Source: Rhabdornis inornatus | Lineage: Eukaryota; Chordata; Aves; Passeriformes; Rhabdornithidae | Assembly (NCBI GenBank): GCA_013397075.1 | Contig: VWZS01004362.1 | Span: forward strand, 140,768-204,767 | Length of the DNA: 64,000 nucleotides | Direction: 5' to 3' | Shown here: piece after piece, positions 56,101-64,000 of the stretch | How positions within the stretch are numbered: the first letter of the stretch is position 1 | Layout: each line of letters starts with the position of its first letter | Translations under genes and position numbers: made by a program | Notes under the pieces: generated by a model | Seen by the model: only the letters and a program-made list of their open reading frames with translations | The model's database searches: none | Told to the model about the DNA's origin: nothing

Positions 56101-59100
56101 TGGGGAAAGAGGCCAAGCCCAGCCTGGCTCCAGCCTCCTTTCAGTCAGCTCTGTGCCCAGGCACCCCGAATCCTGCTGGCACAGCTGGGCACCCCAAATC
56201 CTGCTGGCACAGCCAGGTATCCCAAATCCTGCTGGACAATTGGGTACCCCAAATCCTGCTGGCACAGCCAGGTATCCCAAATCCTGCTGGCACAATCGGG
56301 TACCCCAAATCCTGCTGGCACAGCCAGGTATCCCAAATCCTGCTGGCCCAGCCGGGTATCCCAAATCCTGCTAGCATAGCCTGCATCCCACCCAGCCAGG
56401 AGCAGCCACCCCCTCTCAGCCTGCAAGTGCCATCTCAGCTCCTCACCCAGCTCGTCCCAGCCCTGCAGAGCTGAAGGGACACAGAGGGTGCCCCGGAGCT
56501 GGGACAAGGGACACAAAACTGCCCAACCTTCCGGAGGGAGAGGTCTTTGTTCATCCAGCTCCCAGGCGAGTTTCACACCGAATGCCCTCCGCTTTCCCTG
56601 GTACCCCTCCCACATTCCATTCCATTCCATTCCATCCCATTCCATTCCATCCCATTCCATTCCATTCCATTCCATTCCACCCGGACCCGGGTCCCAGCAG
56701 AGCTGTTACCTGCGGGCAGCCCCCGAGGCCACATTGCTGGTGATGAGCGAGGTGGTTTTGCGCAGGCTCTTGCTGAGCTCCTCGTGGCTGCGGGGCACGG
56801 AGCTGGCGCGGGTGGACACGAGCAGCCGCTCCTGGTGGTCCTCGCTGCGGCTGCGGCGCAGGCGATTGCTGTGCTCGCTCTTGGAGCGACACAGTTTGCT
56901 GATGAGGCTCTGCGACACCACCTCGTCAAAGCGCTGCCGGTGCTTCTTGGGGATGAAAATCCTGGGGAAACCAGGCAAGGGAGGAGGGTGAGGAGCGGGG
57001 CCGGGGCAGCTGTGGCACAGAGATGGGCGTCCATGGAATCGAAAGATCTGAACTCCTCGTGTGTGCTTGGCCTCAGTCCTTGCAGGGCTGTGAATGCCGG
57101 GGCTGGAAACACCGAGGGTACTGGGGACACCCGGGGGATGCTGGGGACACCCGGGAGTGCTGGGGACACCCGGGAGATGCTGGGGACATCCCGAGGATGC
57201 TGGGGACGTCCCGGAGTGCTGGGGACACCCGGGAGATGCTGGGGACATCCCGAGGATGCTGGGGACGTCCCGGGGATGCTGGGGACGCCCGGGAGTGCTG
57301 GTGACGCCCCGGGGATGCTGGGGACACCCCGGGAGTGCTGGGGACACCGAGGACACCAGCTGCATCCCTTCTCCCATCCCATGCAGAGCTCTGCTGGAGC
57401 AATGATGTCGGACCCCTCCTCCAGACCTGCTTCTTCCCCAGCACCTTCTGGGACCCCCAAAATGTCGCTCCCCACCTCCTGCCCCAGACTCTGCTCTCCT
57501 GGGCTCCAGCCTTGAATGTTCCCACATTGCAGCTCCCTCCACTGTCAGGCAGGAGCCTGGTGCCCCTGGGAGATGATGGTGCTGCAGGGACGGGTACAGT
57601 GATGCTGCAGGTGAGGGGACACCCCTGGGAACTGTGTTTTGGTTCACGTCCCCTCTGCCTGGCAGGAGCAGCCAAGTGGCCTCTGAGCCCCTGCAAGGAC
57701 CCCCAGGACACTGAGAGGATGCACGGGGAGGGCACAGCAGGATCCCAGCAGGGAGGGAGGGAGGAGGAACCGCTCCCACCTGGGCCGGGGTGAGCTCCAC
57801 AACCCTGGGACACACTTCATCTCTTCCTTTTCCTTCTGCCATTGCAGCAGCCAGACCCCAACACCTTCCCCTACCCTCTGCTCGCGCATTTAGGGGTTTC
57901 TGGAGGAGCTGTGATCTCCGAGTGTTTCTATAGCAACTCCTGCAGCTGCAGCCGCTCTTACACAAAACCATCCCGTGGGGTTCGGCGGCGCAGCTTCGTT
58001 AGCGCCCGGCACCTCGCGGGCTGTGAGAACATGGGCACGGTGTTATCACAGCCCCGAGGGGTGCGAGCACACCCCCGGCTGCCTGGGGACCGCGTGTCCC
58101 ACCGCAGCAGGAACCGGGCCAAACTGGTGCCAGAAGACCCAGAGGAAGCTGCTCCGAGGGGTGGGACACAGCTGGGGCTGGCAGGGGATCCCACAGGGCT
58201 CCCTCGGGCAGCTTCACCAAGGGAACACAAAAACCTGGGTGGAGACACAGGAGGAGAGGATTCAAATCCCAAATCTACCGGGACCAGGACATCTCTATTT
58301 CCCCCAGCCAAAGGCAGAACTCAAAACAAGAGCTGGTGCAGCAGGAGACAGACCACAAGCCACCCGAGGCTGGCAGATGCTCACGCAGAGCATCTGGTGA
58401 CAATTTAAAATAAGAAACGCATTGGTGCAATTCACAGGCGATTTGTGAAAAAGCAGCAACTAGAAAAGAGTGAAACTGTGCTAATAAATAGTTCACCCTG
58501 TGGGACAGGGGAGGATGTGGGTCCCTCAAGCCTCTGCCCCGGGCTGGGCACCCACCAGGGAGAAGTCCGTGTTCCTCACAGGCAAAATGAGCACAATCCC
58601 ATTTAATTGGCCAAATTACATTGGCCCTGCTCGTTCCAGCAGAGCTGTCCCACTTTGCACGAGCCTCTGCTTCAGCACCGGGCTGAGGAGCTCAGCTCCA
58701 GACCCGGCCCAGGACCCAGCACGGGCACTGCTCTGGGACTGGCTCGGTGCTGGAGTACAGCAGTGCCCGGATAGGAGAGATCTGACTCACTGCCACAAAC
58801 ATTCCCACCAAAGCAGCTTCCGTGGCTGTTCCTGCAGTGTCCTGCCATCCCACAGGATAAACCTGCCTTTGTGCCCTGGCATGGCACCAAGGAGCAGCAC
58901 CCAGCTGGGGTTTCCCTCTCCCAGCAAATCCCACCGCGATTCACAGAGCATGGATGTGCCCACCCCGTCTGCGGAGACCAAGCAGGGGCAGGCTCGTACA
59001 GTGCTGGCCTTCAGCTTCCTCTCCCTCCTCCTCCTCGGGTGCTCCAGGTCAGCCCTAGCTCTGTTTCCCGTTGGAGAGGGGATGGGAGAGGCTCCCCCAT

Positions 59101-62100
59101 TCCTGAGTCCTGTGCCCACTCCCATGCCCGGTGCCGCTGAGCCCCAGGGCACCAGCTCTGGGTGTCCCCTCCTCTGCAGCAGCTCCTGCAGTCACTCGGG
59201 AGAACTCAGCCTGCTCCAAGACATGGATGTGAACTCAGGGCATTTTCCAGGCCGGGAAGGCTCCCAGATGCTCCAGGCTGCTTCACCTCCATGCCATCTC
59301 CAAAGCAGCCCGGCCAGGGTGGTGGCACAGTGCCACTGTGCCCATCCCCTGCCCTCAGGGCTCCCTTTGGCGTGTTTGGCACCTCTCAGCCCGTGCCACG
59401 CTCCCATTCCACGGCTCCCAGGTGGGTCAGTGCCCGCCCTGCTCTGCACAGACAGCCCCGTTCCTGCAGCCCACCCTCGCTGGGAGCTGCCCCCCCGTTT
59501 CCCAGCCCTGGCCCACATGCACACGTCCTGCCAGGGGCACCGAGCTCCCCGGGACAGTCCCATCCCGGATGGGGCTCAGCGGGACAGGACGTGTCCCCTC
59601 GGGAGGGCAGCAGGGTGGGGGAAGCTGCCGCAAGTTTGCTCAGCCAGGGGAGCGAGGGGACACCGGGCCTCGCTCCATCACACCCCCAGCCCCACATCCT
59701 CATCCCCCCCGGCTGGCCTCCAGTCCTGGACACAAAGCAGCCCCAGACGGGCTCTTCCCACCGCTCCCCACCCCAATTCCCCATCCCAGCTTCGCCCGAC
59801 TCCCGCAGCAGCCGGTGCCGCGGTGGGCACGGGGCAATGGCAGGGCTGTCCCGGGGACACAGCAGGGTCCCCACAGCCCCCAGAGGCAGCAGAGCCATCC
59901 CAGGGATGCCCAAGGGGCACAAGGCTCTGCCAGCACCCCCACGGGCGGGCACCCGCGGGACAGCGGAGCAAGGGGACACGTACCGAAAATGCCGGGAGAA
60001 ACTCCGGTCCTTTCCCATTTGTCAGAGTGCGGCGGGAACAAAAGGGAGATGCTTCAGATCCTCATGCAGCTGAGCCCCAGGCTCGGCTCACGCCCACGAC
60101 AGCCCGAGCGCCAGCCGGTGCCGCCCCGCGTGTGGCACCCCCGCCGTGCCCGGGCACCGCGGCCAGACGGGCCCGAGCTCCGGTACCGGCACCGGCACCT
60201 GGCTCAGCCCCTCGGCCCGGCCTCCGCCACGCTGCCAGCCCCAGCTGCAGCTTCAGCATCGGCCGAGAGCTCCAGAGCCAGCTCTGCCCTGGCTGCCCAG
60301 CTCTGGCCCGGCTCGCAGCCACCAAACCCTCCCTCTTCCCCTAAAAAACTGCCGGCGCTGTAATTTCCAGCTGGAACGATCTCGTAGCAGAAAGGAGGGC
60401 ACGGCTCGGCGCCGAACTCCGGGGGGGATGCCTCCCTGGTGCTAATTAGTTGACTTCTAAAGTGGTTGTGTTTAAATTACGTGCTGCAGTAAAGGGTGAG
60501 AAACCTCAAAGGCAAACGGCATCAGGGTGCGGGTTTGGGGCGGGGAGGTGGAGCTGCCAGGATGCACCAGGATCAGGACCAGAGCCATGGGCCCAAACCC
60601 CTGCATGGAGCATCCTTTACCCATCCTTTACCCCCAGGGTAACACAGCAGCGCTTTTCAGTAGGAGTAAAAGAGAAAACCCTTCTTTAATTTAAGTAACG
60701 CCATATTCAAGCACATCACTGGCGCTTGATGAAGAGGATGTGAAGCTTCCCAGAGCTGCCAACATCACACACAATCTCCAGGTAGCAGCAAAGGAAGGAG
60801 ATACGAAAAATGTATGGTTTAGCCCCAAAACAACCGGCAAAGACCTGACCTTGAGTCTGTGGGTTGTGCAGAAAAACACAGCCCAGGGTGGATTAAAACA
60901 CTGAGCTACACTTGGATTATGTCTGAACTGTGCTGCAGAAAACACTAGCGGTCCCAAAAAGCTCTGCTGGTGCAGCTAAACGCTAAAATCCGGGAGAGAA
61001 AACTCTTGCAGGCTTTACCCCCAGAACAGGAGTTCTGCTGATGAACCCCAAATTCTCGAACCTCATGTACCCGTGTGTACGGGATGGGGTCACAGCCCCA
61101 GCAGCTCCCACAGCCCCCCAGGGGACGCGCAGCCTCTGGAACTCGCTCCAGCCCGGCAGCAGCACGGAGCTGGGATTCCATCCCCGTTCTCCCCGTGCTG
61201 GGAGGCTCCACAATCACACATCTGGCTGCAGATGTTTTGCAGATGGGACCATTGTCACCGGTTACCAGGAGTGAAGGTGCTTTTTCCGCCCGGGAGTGCA
61301 GGGAGCCCCTCACAGCCCTTCCCCGACCACCCCACTCGTCCCCGGGGACAGCCCAACCCCCCCGAGAGCTTTTGGAGAGGGTCACCCTCTCCTGACACAT
61401 CCCTGCTCCAGCTCCCGTAGCGATTCATCAGAGTCCCCCCGGAGCAGATCCTCAGCCCGTGCCTGGCTGGGGGTTCCCTTTCCCATCAGCACCCCAGGGT
61501 GCTCTCAGCTGTCCCAAGTCCAGTGTCCCTGTGCCCAAACCGTGCTATGCACCACGAGCTGGTGGCTTTGTCCTTGCCCTGGCAGGGACAGGCAGTCCCA
61601 CAGCTCCGGGGACACAGAGACCTTCAAAGAAACCCCTGGAAAGGCTTTTCCTGCAGCTCCACTCTGCTTTCTCTGCTTTCTTTAAGACACTGGAAAACTC
61701 ATCCCGAAATAAAAGTTGTGACTCCAGGAAGGTGCAGGCGGGCCAGGCTGGTCCCATCTGCATCCCAGCCCGAGTTTGATTTGCCAAAGGAATTTAATCT
61801 CCTATCAGGAGATTTCGCACAGAGGCATTTTGGTCATGACCTATTTGAACTCCACCAATAAAAAAGGAACTCACTCCCAATTGTCTCACTGCTGACACGT
61901 TTTGTTCCCTGCTGCCCTAATTCCCTTTTTTTTGGGCAGTTGAGCATATGCTGGGCCATCAGATTAGGGATTTTTTTTTTTAATGGAAGCAAACAAGAGC
62001 AGCTTTTCCTCCATTACCATCCTGTGATCCAGGTGGTTTTCCAGTGGGAATGCCGGGACTGTGGACAGGAGGAGAGTGTCCATGTCAGCATCAGAGACTC

Positions 62101-63494
62101 AGGGAGTCTCTCCTGCTCCATCCACATCCAAAAGAGCTGGGAAGCTCCCACCAGCCTTGGAGAAGTGAGTACATAGAGGGGGTTGAGAAGCAGGGAAGCA
62201 GCACAATCCATAATATATAAATCCTAATGGCTGAAATGAAATTTCTGATCCAGGGCCGGTCACAGATGGCTGGAGCAGTTTAATACGGGAACACGCCAAG
62301 CAGTTCTATTGCCGTGAAAAACAAGCTGAGACAAACAGATTGTGTTGGGAGCGTTATTAACACGGGCTCGGTGGAATTTCTCCCCTAATAAAGGAGCCCT
62401 CGATGGGCAGCGATTTCAGCCGTGTCAGGGATCAGAGGTGGCTGCGATGGGAGCGGGCTCATCCCAGCCCGGCTCAGCCCAGCCCGGCTCAGCCCAGCCC
62501 AGCCCAGCCCAGCCCAGCTCCCCCCTTGGCTTTTCCCCGGGAGCAAACAGAACAAAACCGCAGCAGTGAAGAACAAACTGCCCCAAAATGTCCTACCCTA
62601 ACCCTGAAGCACAACACGACTTACAGGAGACCCAAGACTGCATCTCACAGTGCAAACAGAGCGAGTTTTCCCCTAAGGCTGCAGCTGGGACGAGGGGCTG
62701 GACCACAAACATCCCCCATCCCAGTCCAGGGTGACAGGACAGTGCCTATGTGACCATTAGTTGTTATTCCCAGCACTGCGGGTCAGAGGGGATCTGAATT
62801 TCCCCCTCAATTCTGCTGCAAACAGATGTTTTTAACCTGAACGGTGCTGCCAGGGGCTGGTGCATCCCTGGCACAGCACCACCGAGAAACACACGCTGCA
62901 AAGGAAGGGACACAGTGCTCGGGACGTGGGGGTGAGCGAGTGTCACAGCCCTGGGTGACACCGAGGAGTGTCCCCCGTGTCCCGCTCGGCTCCGAGGGTG
63001 ACTCCTGCCCCCAGAGCCCGGCGATGGACTGGGGGTGCTGACGGCAGCTCTGCAGAACACTGAGTGAGTTCTGGCACCGCCAGAACCGCAGCTCTGCCCT
63101 GGTTTGAAAGCAGCTCCGAAATCAGAGCAGCACCAAGGGACGTGACCCCCTGAGACCGCGGCCAGCCCAAAATAACCCAACCCGTCCCCAGCCCGAGCGG
63201 GGCACAGCCAGCCCTGGCACAGGCGGGGGTAGCAGAGGGGACAAACCCCACGGTGCCCGGGCCAGACCCGCGCTCCGGTGTCGCGGAATTATTCTGGAAT
63301 AACCCAAATCAGAGCCTCCCCCTCCTGGCGGAGTCCGTGAGCGGAGCAGCTCCGAGGCAATAGGGATGCTAAGAGTTAATTAACTTCCAGCACACCTTGT
63401 CTTCGCAGTGCCACATTCCGGAATTAACCTGATTTAAACCCATTTCCCTCACTCCCAGGAAAGGTGCGCTCGTTACTCACCCGAGACAGCTCAT
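37473..63494 (-). CDS. GRID2IP: GRID2IP (delphilin), glutamate receptor delta-2 interacting scaffold
   Basis: Coding exons, 5' to 3' on the minus strand: 63481-63494, 56710-56961, 54951-55036, 54515-54584, 53256-53350, 52187-52370, 50826-50980, 49214-49312, 48097-48191, 47375-47492, 46444-46757, 45703-45789 into a gap, gap to 45038-45181, 44053-44140, 43060-43137, 42292-42488, 41509-41664, 40912-40998, 40384-40513, 38572-38690, 38005-38169 and 37473-37544. Phases agree everywhere outside the gap; readable coding sequence is 2805 nt. Family knowledge: a postsynaptic scaffold at parallel fibre-Purkinje cell synapses that binds the GluD2 tail and links it to actin. Domain order seen: PDZ, harmonin-homology domain, Ser/Pro linker, FH1, FH2. 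The C terminus TSPLAW matches the family. Exons for the extra N-terminal PDZ of L-delphilin were not found and probably lie beyond base 64000. Confidence 0.95.
37605..37785 (+). mobile_element. CR1 LINE 3' tail
   Basis: AGAGCAGCTGTGGCTGCCCC, GGAAGGTGTCCCTGCCATGG and ACTTCCAACCCAAACCATTC; sense CR1 in the last GRID2IP intron, about 60 nt from the terminal exon acceptor. Confidence 0.85.
38218..38280 (+). repeat. 11-bp array in GRID2IP intron 20
   Basis: ATCCCTTATCA repeated about five to six times, 50-110 nt before the acceptor of exon 38005-38169 in gene orientation. Confidence 0.92.
39258..39760 (-). mobile_element. CR1 LINE, longer 3' segment
   Basis: AATCACAGAATCGTGGAATC, TCATCCAGTCCAGCTGTTTC, CACTGTCCCCAGGTGCCACA and AGGCCGTTCCCTCTCCTCCT make this about 500-bp antisense piece the longest CR1 in the window. 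GRID2IP intron 19. Confidence 0.85.
41811..41965 (+). repeat. 60-bp array in GRID2IP intron 16
   Basis: AAAACACATCAGAGCTGGGC, AAAGTCACTGTCA and TATTTTCACCGAGAG recur exactly 60 bp apart; two full copies and one partial. Confidence 0.95.
42085..42258 (+). repeat. About 50-bp array in GRID2IP intron 16
   Basis: Four copies of CAGGTGTGACAGTGTCCTGC then TGGCAGGACAGGGCACACAC, ending about 35 bp from the exon 16 donor. Confidence 0.93.
44165..44245 (+). repeat. Tandem duplication of about 36 bp, GRID2IP intron 13
   Basis: GGCACAGGGACAGCCCCACA then GTGCCCACCTGGGCT is present twice. Confidence 0.85.
45038..45789 (-). CDS. GRID2IP: GRID2IP FH1 region, interrupted by an assembly gap
   Basis: The upstream edge, 45789-45703, encodes [20 protein letters not shown] and a Ser-rich stretch ending at the gap. 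The downstream edge, 45181-45038, opens with a run of prolines ([14 protein letters not shown]) and passes into [20 protein letters not shown], the start of the FH2 region. FH1 segments bind profilin-actin. Taken as one exon the span is 752 nt, which is not a multiple of three although both ends need phase 0, so either the gap length is an estimate or an intron lies inside it. Confidence 0.85.
45182..45702. other. Assembly gap, 521 N
   Basis: Removes the centre of the GRID2IP FH1-coding region; both edges are coding, and one edge is a GC-rich proline-codon run. Confidence 0.99.
45890..46395 (+). repeat. About 21-bp minisatellite, GRID2IP intron 11
   Basis: About 500 bp of CAGCACGTGTCCCCAGAGCC variants alternating with CAACCAGTGTCACCAGAGCC. 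It lies between exons 46444-46757 and 45703-45789. Confidence 0.93.
46444..49312 (-). CDS. GRID2IP: GRID2IP Ser/Pro linker exons
   Basis: Exons 49214-49312, 48097-48191, 47375-47492 and 46444-46757 encode the linker between the harmonin-homology domain and FH1. Diagnostic strings are [51 protein letters not shown], and [14 protein letters not shown] followed by RKKLFTF and [20 protein letters not shown]. The last block before FH1 is strongly conserved; the earlier exons are divergent and were placed by phase and by short matching islands. Confidence 0.87.
46800..47172 (+). repeat. Purine-only tract, GGAT and GGAGA arrays, GRID2IP intron 10
   Basis: A long GGAT run at about 46888-46942 and GACAAGGAGAGG units at 47020-47170 inside about 370 bp with almost no pyrimidines except T and occasional C. 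It ends about 45 nt before the exon 11 acceptor. Confidence 0.93.
47610..47765 (+). mobile_element. CR1 LINE 3' tail
   Basis: AGAGCAGCTGTGGCTGTCCC, GGGAGTGTCCAAGGCCAAGG and GGTCCTTCCAACCCAAACCA; sense CR1 in GRID2IP intron 9. Confidence 0.85.
48835..49050 (+). mobile_element. CR1 LINE 3' tail with terminal octamers
   Basis: TCACTGTGGAATCGCTGTCC, GGCTTTTCCAACCTCGTTGA and the end GATTCTGTGATTCTCTAACT then CTGTGATTCTATTT show the ATTCTGTG-type 3' repeat of CR1. GRID2IP intron 8. Confidence 0.85.
50826..52370 (-). CDS. GRID2IP: GRID2IP harmonin-homology domain exons
   Basis: Exon 52187-52370 starts with an acidic-Ser stretch ([18 protein letters not shown]), then [20 protein letters not shown] and [19 protein letters not shown]. 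Exon 50826-50980 continues [20 protein letters not shown] and [16 protein letters not shown]. This five-helix module resembles the harmonin N domain and is expected to mediate protein contacts. The exon junction splits an Arg codon (QHR-NID). Confidence 0.9.
51145..51220 (+). mobile_element. CR1 fragment
   Basis: GGAATGATCTCAGAGAGTTT and TTCCAGCCTAATGGATTCCA, then ATGATTTTATGA; short sense CR1 end in GRID2IP intron 6. Confidence 0.65.
51445..51630 (+). mobile_element. CR1 LINE 3' tail
   Basis: GGTGCCCAGAGAAGCTGTGG, GTGTCCAAGGCCAGGCTGGA and AAGGTGTCCCTGCCATGGCA; sense CR1 in GRID2IP intron 6. Confidence 0.88.
52440..52570 (+). mobile_element. CR1 LINE 3' tail
   Basis: GGTTGGATGGGGTTTGGAAG and ATCATCTTTAAGGTCCCTCA with AATCCAAACC; sense CR1 about 70 bp upstream of the GRID2IP exon 6 acceptor. 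Confidence 0.8.
53256..55036 (-). CDS. GRID2IP: GRID2IP PDZ domain exons
   Basis: Exons 54951-55036, 54515-54584 and 53256-53350 encode a PDZ domain. It runs from [20 protein letters not shown], where SFGF is the carboxylate-binding loop, through [40 protein letters not shown] and [11 protein letters not shown]. In mammals this domain binds the C terminus of the delta-2 glutamate receptor. The residues are close to the mammalian protein throughout. Confidence 0.94.
55275..55362 (+). mobile_element. CR1 fragment
   Basis: GGTTCCAACCCCCCATGGCA, GGAACTGGATGATCTTTAAG and CTTCCAACCCAAACCAGTCT; sense CR1 end in GRID2IP intron 2. Confidence 0.8.
55825..56115 (-). mobile_element. CR1 LINE segment
   Basis: AATCTTATGGTTGGAAAAGA, TGCCATATTCACCATTTCCT and GGAATTTTCCCTGGCATCCA; antisense CR1 in GRID2IP intron 2. 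Confidence 0.8.
56165..56390 (+). repeat. 28-bp array, GRID2IP intron 2
   Basis: About eight units of AAATCCTGCTGGCACAGCCA then GGTATCCC, inside or adjoining a CR1 segment. Confidence 0.95.
56617..56682 (+). repeat. CATTC pentanucleotide array, GRID2IP intron 2
   Basis: About 13 ATTCC units with two ATCCC variants, starting about 27 bp downstream of the exon 2 donor in gene orientation. Confidence 0.95.
56710..56961 (-). CDS. GRID2IP: GRID2IP exon 2, basic N-terminal region
   Basis: It encodes [20 protein letters not shown], an Arg/Ser-rich stretch ([20 protein letters not shown]), and [19 protein letters not shown]. It begins with one base completing the Gly of MSCLG and ends with AG, completed to Arg by exon 54951-55036 (ARRTVRVYK). 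In long-form delphilin this exon follows a different upstream exon. Confidence 0.93.
57105..57352 (+). repeat. 20-bp CpG-containing minisatellite, GRID2IP intron 1
   Basis: About twelve units of GCTGGGGACACCCGGGAGAT, with variants GTCCCGGAGT and ATCCCGAGGAT. Most units carry a CCCGG or CCCGA. Confidence 0.95.
62461..62520 (+). repeat. CAGCC-type array, GRID2IP intron 1
   Basis: CAGCCCGGCTCAGCC and CAGCCCAGCCCAGCC units over 60 bp. Confidence 0.9.
63481..63494 (-). CDS. GRID2IP: GRID2IP first coding exon, 14 nt (MSCLG)
   Basis: On the minus strand ATGAGCTGTCTCGG is followed by the donor GTGAGTAA. The two leftover bases GG join the G that begins exon 56710-56961 to make Gly, giving [16 protein letters not shown], the N terminus of short-form delphilin. 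The ATG has A at -3. Cys3 is a candidate palmitoylation site; a palmitoylated N-terminal variant is known in mammals. The exon is too short for ORF finding and was identified by phase and donor quality. Confidence 0.75.
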
Positions 63495-64000
63495 CTTCCC
63501 CCCTGGCAGCCGGATTTCAGCATCCTTGGGCAGAACTACAACTGAGCACTTTGCCTACACGCATCAGCCACACGGGAAGGGATGGGAGCGGGGAAGACCC
63601 GGCACAGCACGTGCATCATCCCCGCTATCCACAACCAAGCAGATGAAAAAAAAAAAGAAGTCAGCAAATTAAAATCTGCAGGAGCTTAATTCTGGGCAAA
63701 TGGGATGAAACCCTTTTGAGGTAAAAAAAAAAAATCCAATAGTGGAAAAGCCCGGCTCGAGGACAGAGGAGACGCGGCTGCAGCCCCGGCTGGATCCGTG
63801 TGCTGAGTCGGGGGTCTGGGGTTACGCTGAGCCGCAGGACTTTGCAGCACGGTAAAGCCCGGGGGGAGCCCAGGGAGGGGACAGCAGGGGAGGGGACAGC
63901 AGAGGACAGCCGGCAGCAGCAACAGCACAAAAATAAATACAGCTGCTGCAGAGGGAAGATCCAATCAGGCCAGCGCGAGGGTCAGTGGGAGACGGGGACG
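63495..64000 (-). promoter_or_regulatory. 5' flank / 5' UTR of the GRID2IP short-form start exon
   Basis: Sequence upstream of the MSCLG ATG. It has A-rich runs at 63648-63657 and 63723-63734 and GC-rich DNA at 63750-63940. An inverted CCAAT motif (minus strand) lies near 63960. No TATA box is evident. The promoter may extend past the window edge. Confidence 0.3.

Larger units (their letters stand above)
56962..63480 (-). other. GRID2IP: GRID2IP intron 1
   Basis: A 6.5-kb intron between the 14-nt start exon and exon 2. It holds a 20-bp minisatellite at 57105-57352 and a CpG-rich block at about 59700-60430. A long plus-strand open frame covers 58500-60344, but its Pro/Ser/Ala/Arg-rich composition looks like GC-rich chance. 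A CAGCC-type array lies at 62461-62520. From 60450 to 62450 I see nothing functional. No long-form PDZ exon was found here. Confidence 0.55.

Noticed and set aside
56706..57971. 421-codon minus-strand frame extending GRID2IP exon 2 upstream
   Set aside because: Only 56710-56961 matches delphilin. The extension is minisatellite translation, and a clear acceptor sits at 56962-56963.
58500..60344. 614-codon open frame on the plus strand
   Set aside because: It lies antisense within GRID2IP intron 1 in GC-rich DNA. The product is Pro/Ser/Ala/Arg/Gln-rich with no recognisable domain, and two other frames there are also long and open, as expected from low stop-codon frequency.
60450..62450. Long-form delphilin PDZ exon
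   Set aside because: I searched the minus-strand frames for the family's conserved N-terminal PDZ and harmonin-like segment and found no matching block or donor.

Overview
The window is bird genomic DNA. Introns obey GT/AG, there are about twenty CR1 LINE tails but no Alu-like SINEs, there are solo-LTR-like insertions, and GC-rich minisatellites crowd compact introns. Two assembly gaps are present (17659-17776 and 45182-45702).

Three vertebrate genes fill it, and I rebuilt each exon by exon with phase checks. (1) ARHGAP17 (RICH1/nadrin), plus strand: thirteen coding exons at 358-15069, lacking the 5' part of the gene; 678 codons plus stop, covering the end of the BAR region, the whole RhoGAP domain, the proline-rich tail and a PDZ-ligand-like C terminus. 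Poly(A) signal near 15878. (2) SLC5A11 (SMIT2), minus strand: complete, fifteen coding exons from 30464 down to 17184, 668 residues, a sodium/myo-inositol cotransporter. It converges tail to tail with ARHGAP17. (3) GRID2IP (delphilin), minus strand: start at 63494, stop at 37473, about 22 coding exons; PDZ, harmonin-homology, FH1 (mostly lost in the second gap) and FH2 parts are recognisable. Its first coding exon contributes only 14 nt.

Layout: 1-357 ARHGAP17 intron; 358-15900 ARHGAP17; 15900-17183 convergent 3' flanks; 17184-30508 SLC5A11; 30509-35480 SLC5A11 upstream region and intergenic DNA with a possible TATA-driven first exon near 33.0-33.1 kb; 35480-37472 GRID2IP 3' UTR; 37473-63494 GRID2IP; 63495-64000 its 5' flank. 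The three genes do not form a pathway: one is a junction/cytoskeleton GAP, one a renal/intestinal-type solute transporter, one a Purkinje-synapse scaffold.

No undescribed enzymatic or defence system is visible. The unusual signal is in the introns: many hold tandem arrays close to splice sites. The clearest is a 620-bp array that repeatedly copies the 3' splice-site sequence of SLC5A11 exon 6. A 345-bp LTR-like insertion with a perfect 6-bp target duplication, an in-frame hexamer expansion in ARHGAP17 and the assembly gap over the delphilin FH1 region are the other main observations.
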